DNA from: Paenibacillus sp. JDR-2
GTDB lineage: Bacteria; Bacillota; Bacilli; Paenibacillales; Paenibacillaceae
DNA length: 64,000 nucleotides
Assembly (NCBI RefSeq): GCF_000023585.1
Contig: NC_012914.1
Coordinates: 582,001 to 646,000 of the forward strand
Direction: 5' to 3'
The notes under the pieces are model-generated. The model was given only the letters and a program-made list of their open reading frames with translations, did not search any database and was not told where the DNA came from. A program made the translations under genes and the position numbers. This document shows, one piece after another, positions 61,794-64,000 of the stretch (the stretch's first letter is position 1; every line of letters starts with the position of its first letter).

Positions 61794-62648
61794 ATTTCGC
61801 TTGCCGTACTGCTTGTATTAGGATCCGGCGTGGCTCATGCCATCTGGAATTTGCTCACGAAGAAGAGCGGGAATAAGCAATTGTTTTTGTTCATGATCTA
61901 TATACCTGCTACTCTATTGCTTCTACCGGAATTTATAGCGGAGATCGTCTCCGTTCAAGTGCCGTTGTCCGGTTATGTTTTATTGGTCCTATCTCTGCTC
62001 ATTCAGGCAGGGTATGCGTACTTCTTGTCTCGAACCTTAACCTTAGGCGACTTGTCCCAGGTGTACCCGATGATGAGAGGGATAGCGACCTTCCTGCTGC
62101 CTCTGTGCGGGGTTATATTCTTGAACGAGCGGTTGTCGACGTGGGGCTGGCTGGGTCTCGGATTAATTGCCCTGGGGTTCTTCCTGTTAAGCGGGTTTCA
62201 TCGGAGGAAGCAGCGGTTTCAAGCCTCGGGGAAAGTACTGTCGTCTATTGTAGCCGTAGGATTTTGCACAATGGCCTATGTCATGGTAGACAAAGTGAAC
62301 CTGCAGCATTTTTCGCCGGTTGTGCTGTTAGAGATATCGAATATCGGGTTTATGTTGGGGCTTGTCCCGTTTATCCGATTCCGGGAGATAGGCTGGGTCA
62401 AGGAGATAAAGGAAAACGGCAAGCTGCTTGTGGCGGGATCCATTTTGTCTCCGGGCTCTTACCTGTTGTTCTTATTTGCCATGAGCATGTCGCAGCTGAC
62501 TTATGTAGCACCGCTTCGGGAAATTGGCACCGTCTTTGGGACCTTTATGGGCGTATGGCTGTTGAAGGAAGGAAAAGGCGCCTTGCGGCTAGCCTCCGCC
62601 AGCATCATTTTCGCCGGCATCCTGCTTGTGGGGATATTAGGAATTTAA
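61794..62648 (+). CDS. EamA-family transporter; probable AUU start
   Basis: About 284 aa, ten membrane helices in two EamA halves (drug/metabolite transporter superfamily). ATT at 61794 is proposed as start: AGGAGG at 61781-61786 lies 7 bp before it and the codons after it (SLAVLLVLGSGVAHAIWNLL) restore the full first membrane helix that begins these proteins. The first conventional start, GTG 61830, would cut that helix in half and is 43 bp from the ribosome binding site. Substrate unknown. A metallophosphoesterase follows 13 bp later. Confidence 0.88.
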   Translation: MSLAVLLVLGSGVAHAIWNLLTKKSGNKQLFLFMIYIPATLLLLPEFIAEIVSVQVPLSGYVLLVLSLLIQAGYAYFLSRTLTLGDLSQVYPMMRGIATFLLPLCGVIFLNERLSTWGWLGLGLIALGFFLLSGFHRRKQRFQASGKVLSSIVAVGFCTMAYVMVDKVNLQHFSPVVLLEISNIGFMLGLVPFIRFREIGWVKEIKENGKLLVAGSILSPGSYLLFLFAMSMSQLTYVAPLREIGTVFGTFMGVWLLKEGKGALRLASASIIFAGILLVGILGI

Positions 62649-62661
62649 GGAGGGTCTGAGA

Positions 62662-63513
62662 ATGAGAAGTGAAGAGGGCAAAGAGAAGGCAAAGCTTCAA
62701 TTTCAGGTGATTACCGATACGCATGTGAGAACGGATCCCGGACATACGCATAATGGCAATTTGGCGCGGGCACTCGAGGATATGAAACGGGAAGCGCCAG
62801 ACAGCGACGGCATTATGCATGTAGGCGATATTACCGACCATGGGCATGCGGAAGAGTATGAAGAGTTTCGTAAAATATGGCGGGAGCATGGAGAAGGACT
62901 GCCAGCCGCTTATTTTGCTTCCGGCAATCATGATGTCGGCGGGGGAGAATGGCCTTCGCGACTGGGCGCTTATCTGAATGCCACGGAGATGGGCGGGCCG
63001 TATCACGATCACTGGGTGAAGGGATATTCTTTTATCTTTCTCGGAACCGAGCAGGGGTTAGACCTATTCTCGTTCCTTTCGGAAGCGCAGCTGTCTTGGC
63101 TGGATGGCAAGTTAGAGGAGAGTAAGAGCCTTAATCGCCCCGCCTTCGTGTTTCTGCATCAGCCGCTTAAGGATACGGTTGCCGGCTCCTACGAGTCGCA
63201 GAACTGGTACGGCGTGACCCAAGATGAACAGCTTAAGGAAGTATTGTCCAGACACAGGCATGCCATTCTGTTTACCGGACATACGCATTGGGAGCTGGAA
63301 GCGCCTCATACCCTGTATGACGATGAACAATTGCCCCGCATGTTTAATGCGGCATCCGTTGCTTACCTCTGGACGGATGAAGACGAGCATAAGGACGGCA
63401 GCCAGGGGCTGTTCGTAGAAGTATACGAGGATCGTATCATCGTCCGAGGGCGGGATTTTGCCGCGGGCCAATGGCTCGAGAAGGTTCGGTATGAGTGGGA
63501 GATTCCGGAGTGA
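62662..63513 (+). CDS. Metallophosphoesterase
   Basis: 283 aa, calcineurin-like: VITDTHVRTD, MHVGDITDHGH, ASGNHDVGGGEW, VFLHQPLKD and LFTGHTHWELEAP are the five metal-site motifs in order. No signal peptide. GGAGGGT before the ATG; same transcript as the EamA gene. Only distantly similar to the phosphoesterase at 50 kb. Confidence 0.9.
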   Translation: MRSEEGKEKAKLQFQVITDTHVRTDPGHTHNGNLARALEDMKREAPDSDGIMHVGDITDHGHAEEYEEFRKIWREHGEGLPAAYFASGNHDVGGGEWPSRLGAYLNATEMGGPYHDHWVKGYSFIFLGTEQGLDLFSFLSEAQLSWLDGKLEESKSLNRPAFVFLHQPLKDTVAGSYESQNWYGVTQDEQLKEVLSRHRHAILFTGHTHWELEAPHTLYDDEQLPRMFNAASVAYLWTDEDEHKDGSQGLFVEVYEDRIIVRGRDFAAGQWLEKVRYEWEIPE

Positions 63514-63531
63514 CCAGCTATAGCTATGTAA

Positions 63532-63570
63532 AAAGGGGATATCGCCGTAGAAGCGAATTCCCTTTGTTTG
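63532..63570. terminator. Probable bidirectional terminator
   Basis: AAAGGG...TCGC and GCGA...CCCTTT form an imperfect stem with T-rich ends, between convergent genes. Confidence 0.65.
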
Positions 63571-63590
63571 TAACTAAACGAGGCTAATCA

Positions 63591-64000
63591 TTAACCCAAG
63601 AAAGCGATCGAACGTTTTACTTTTTTAGCAAACTCAATAGGATTATCAATGGACTCCCAGTGAACGTACATGAGCCGCGGGTTCTCGAACAACCAGTGAT
63701 TATGAACGGCCGTAACTTTAATGCCGTTCCTGCGAAGATTGGACAGCAAGCGATTGACCTGGTTTTGGAAAAGCGCTGTTTCTCCCAGACAGAGGGCTCG
63801 TCCGGAACTGTCCAATGACTCAAACGAGAACAATTGATAACGAACGAGAGGGGACGCGGTGCGTTTTCCTAAAATAGAGGCTTTTATTACTCTGTTTCTT
63901 GTAACGAAACAAACCGGTCCTTTCGTAATTTCATGCTCTGTCCCGCCCAAAATGGAGGAGAATCGGTTGCAAATTTTTATAAACTGAGGACTTGCCTTTA
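63591..64000 (-). CDS. DUF1259 family protein, 5' part beyond the window
   Basis: The frame is open to the right edge, so the start lies outside. Visible are about 136 C-terminal residues, including FIKICNRFSSILGGTEHEIT and KVTAVHNHWLFENPRLMYVH, the conserved histidine-rich segment of DUF1259 (LppY/LpqO) proteins. Function unknown. A TTG at 63950 could begin a shorter product but the homologous-looking sequence continues upstream of it. Confidence 0.85.
   Translation of the reverse strand, partial: KASPQFIKICNRFSSILGGTEHEITKGPVCFVTRNRVIKASILGKRTASPLVRYQLFSFESLDSSGRALCLGETALFQNQVNRLLSNLRRNGIKVTAVHNHWLFENPRLMYVHWESIDNPIEFAKKVKRSIAFLG

Overview
The window reads as chromosome of a spore-forming Bacillota, most likely Paenibacillus or a close relative. 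The reasons are moderately high GC, AGGAGG-type ribosome binding sites, three YheC/YheD-type spore coat ATP-grasp genes, S-layer homology (SLH) proteins, a YtcQ/LplB-type sugar ABC operon with a CcpA site, and many AraC regulators. No tRNA, rRNA, CRISPR array or intact insertion sequence was seen.

Layout. 1-600: non-coding DNA with phased palindromes. 607-6082: a fatty-acid degradation operon (thiolase, acyl-CoA dehydrogenase, acyl-CoA ligase, thioesterase). 6230-6812: two small genes. 7020-10421: a methionine-rich lipoprotein, a two-component system and a cytochrome b/molybdopterin oxidoreductase fusion, which together look like an envelope methionine-repair or redox-stress module. 10533-14019: a collagen-like protein, an XRE-regulated membrane operon and a secreted CYTH-like protein. 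14205-15041: a rhodanese whose 3' end is duplicated at 20.4 kb. Between the two copies lies an AT-rich island with a three-gene operon (ParA-like ATPase, SAP-like protein, HEPN protein), a DUF3892 remnant and a membrane protein. This is the best candidate for an undescribed, possibly defensive, system.

20.5-31.8 kb: a PhyH/AraC pair, an Old Yellow Enzyme, the YheC/D trio, and a processive glycosyltransferase overlapping a membrane-anchored GH18-like chitinase. 31.9-39.1 kb: a carbohydrate uptake operon with a six-hairpin glycosidase, a promoter with a perfect cre site, and a GntR/LacI-type regulator. 39.3-44.8 kb: a GMC oxidoreductase fusion, an ECF42-type sigma factor with its YCII partner, and a second divergent AraC/PhyH pair. 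44.9-48.0 kb: a frameshifted SLH-amidase. 48.4-51.9 kb: an ECF sigma/anti-sigma pair, a metallophosphoesterase and an AraC/GyrI-like regulator. 52-64 kb: a chemoreceptor, a DUF1304 protein, a large SLH/FN3 protein, a LuxR-type ATPase regulator, a TagO-like transferase, a DeoR regulator, an EamA transporter, a second metallophosphoesterase and a DUF1259 protein cut by the window edge.

Cross-cutting signals: one terminator sequence occurs four times on the + strand; two genes, perhaps three, appear to start at AUU; and the palindromes at the left end are spaced about five helical turns apart. Functions are assigned by reading motifs in the translations; no database search was run.
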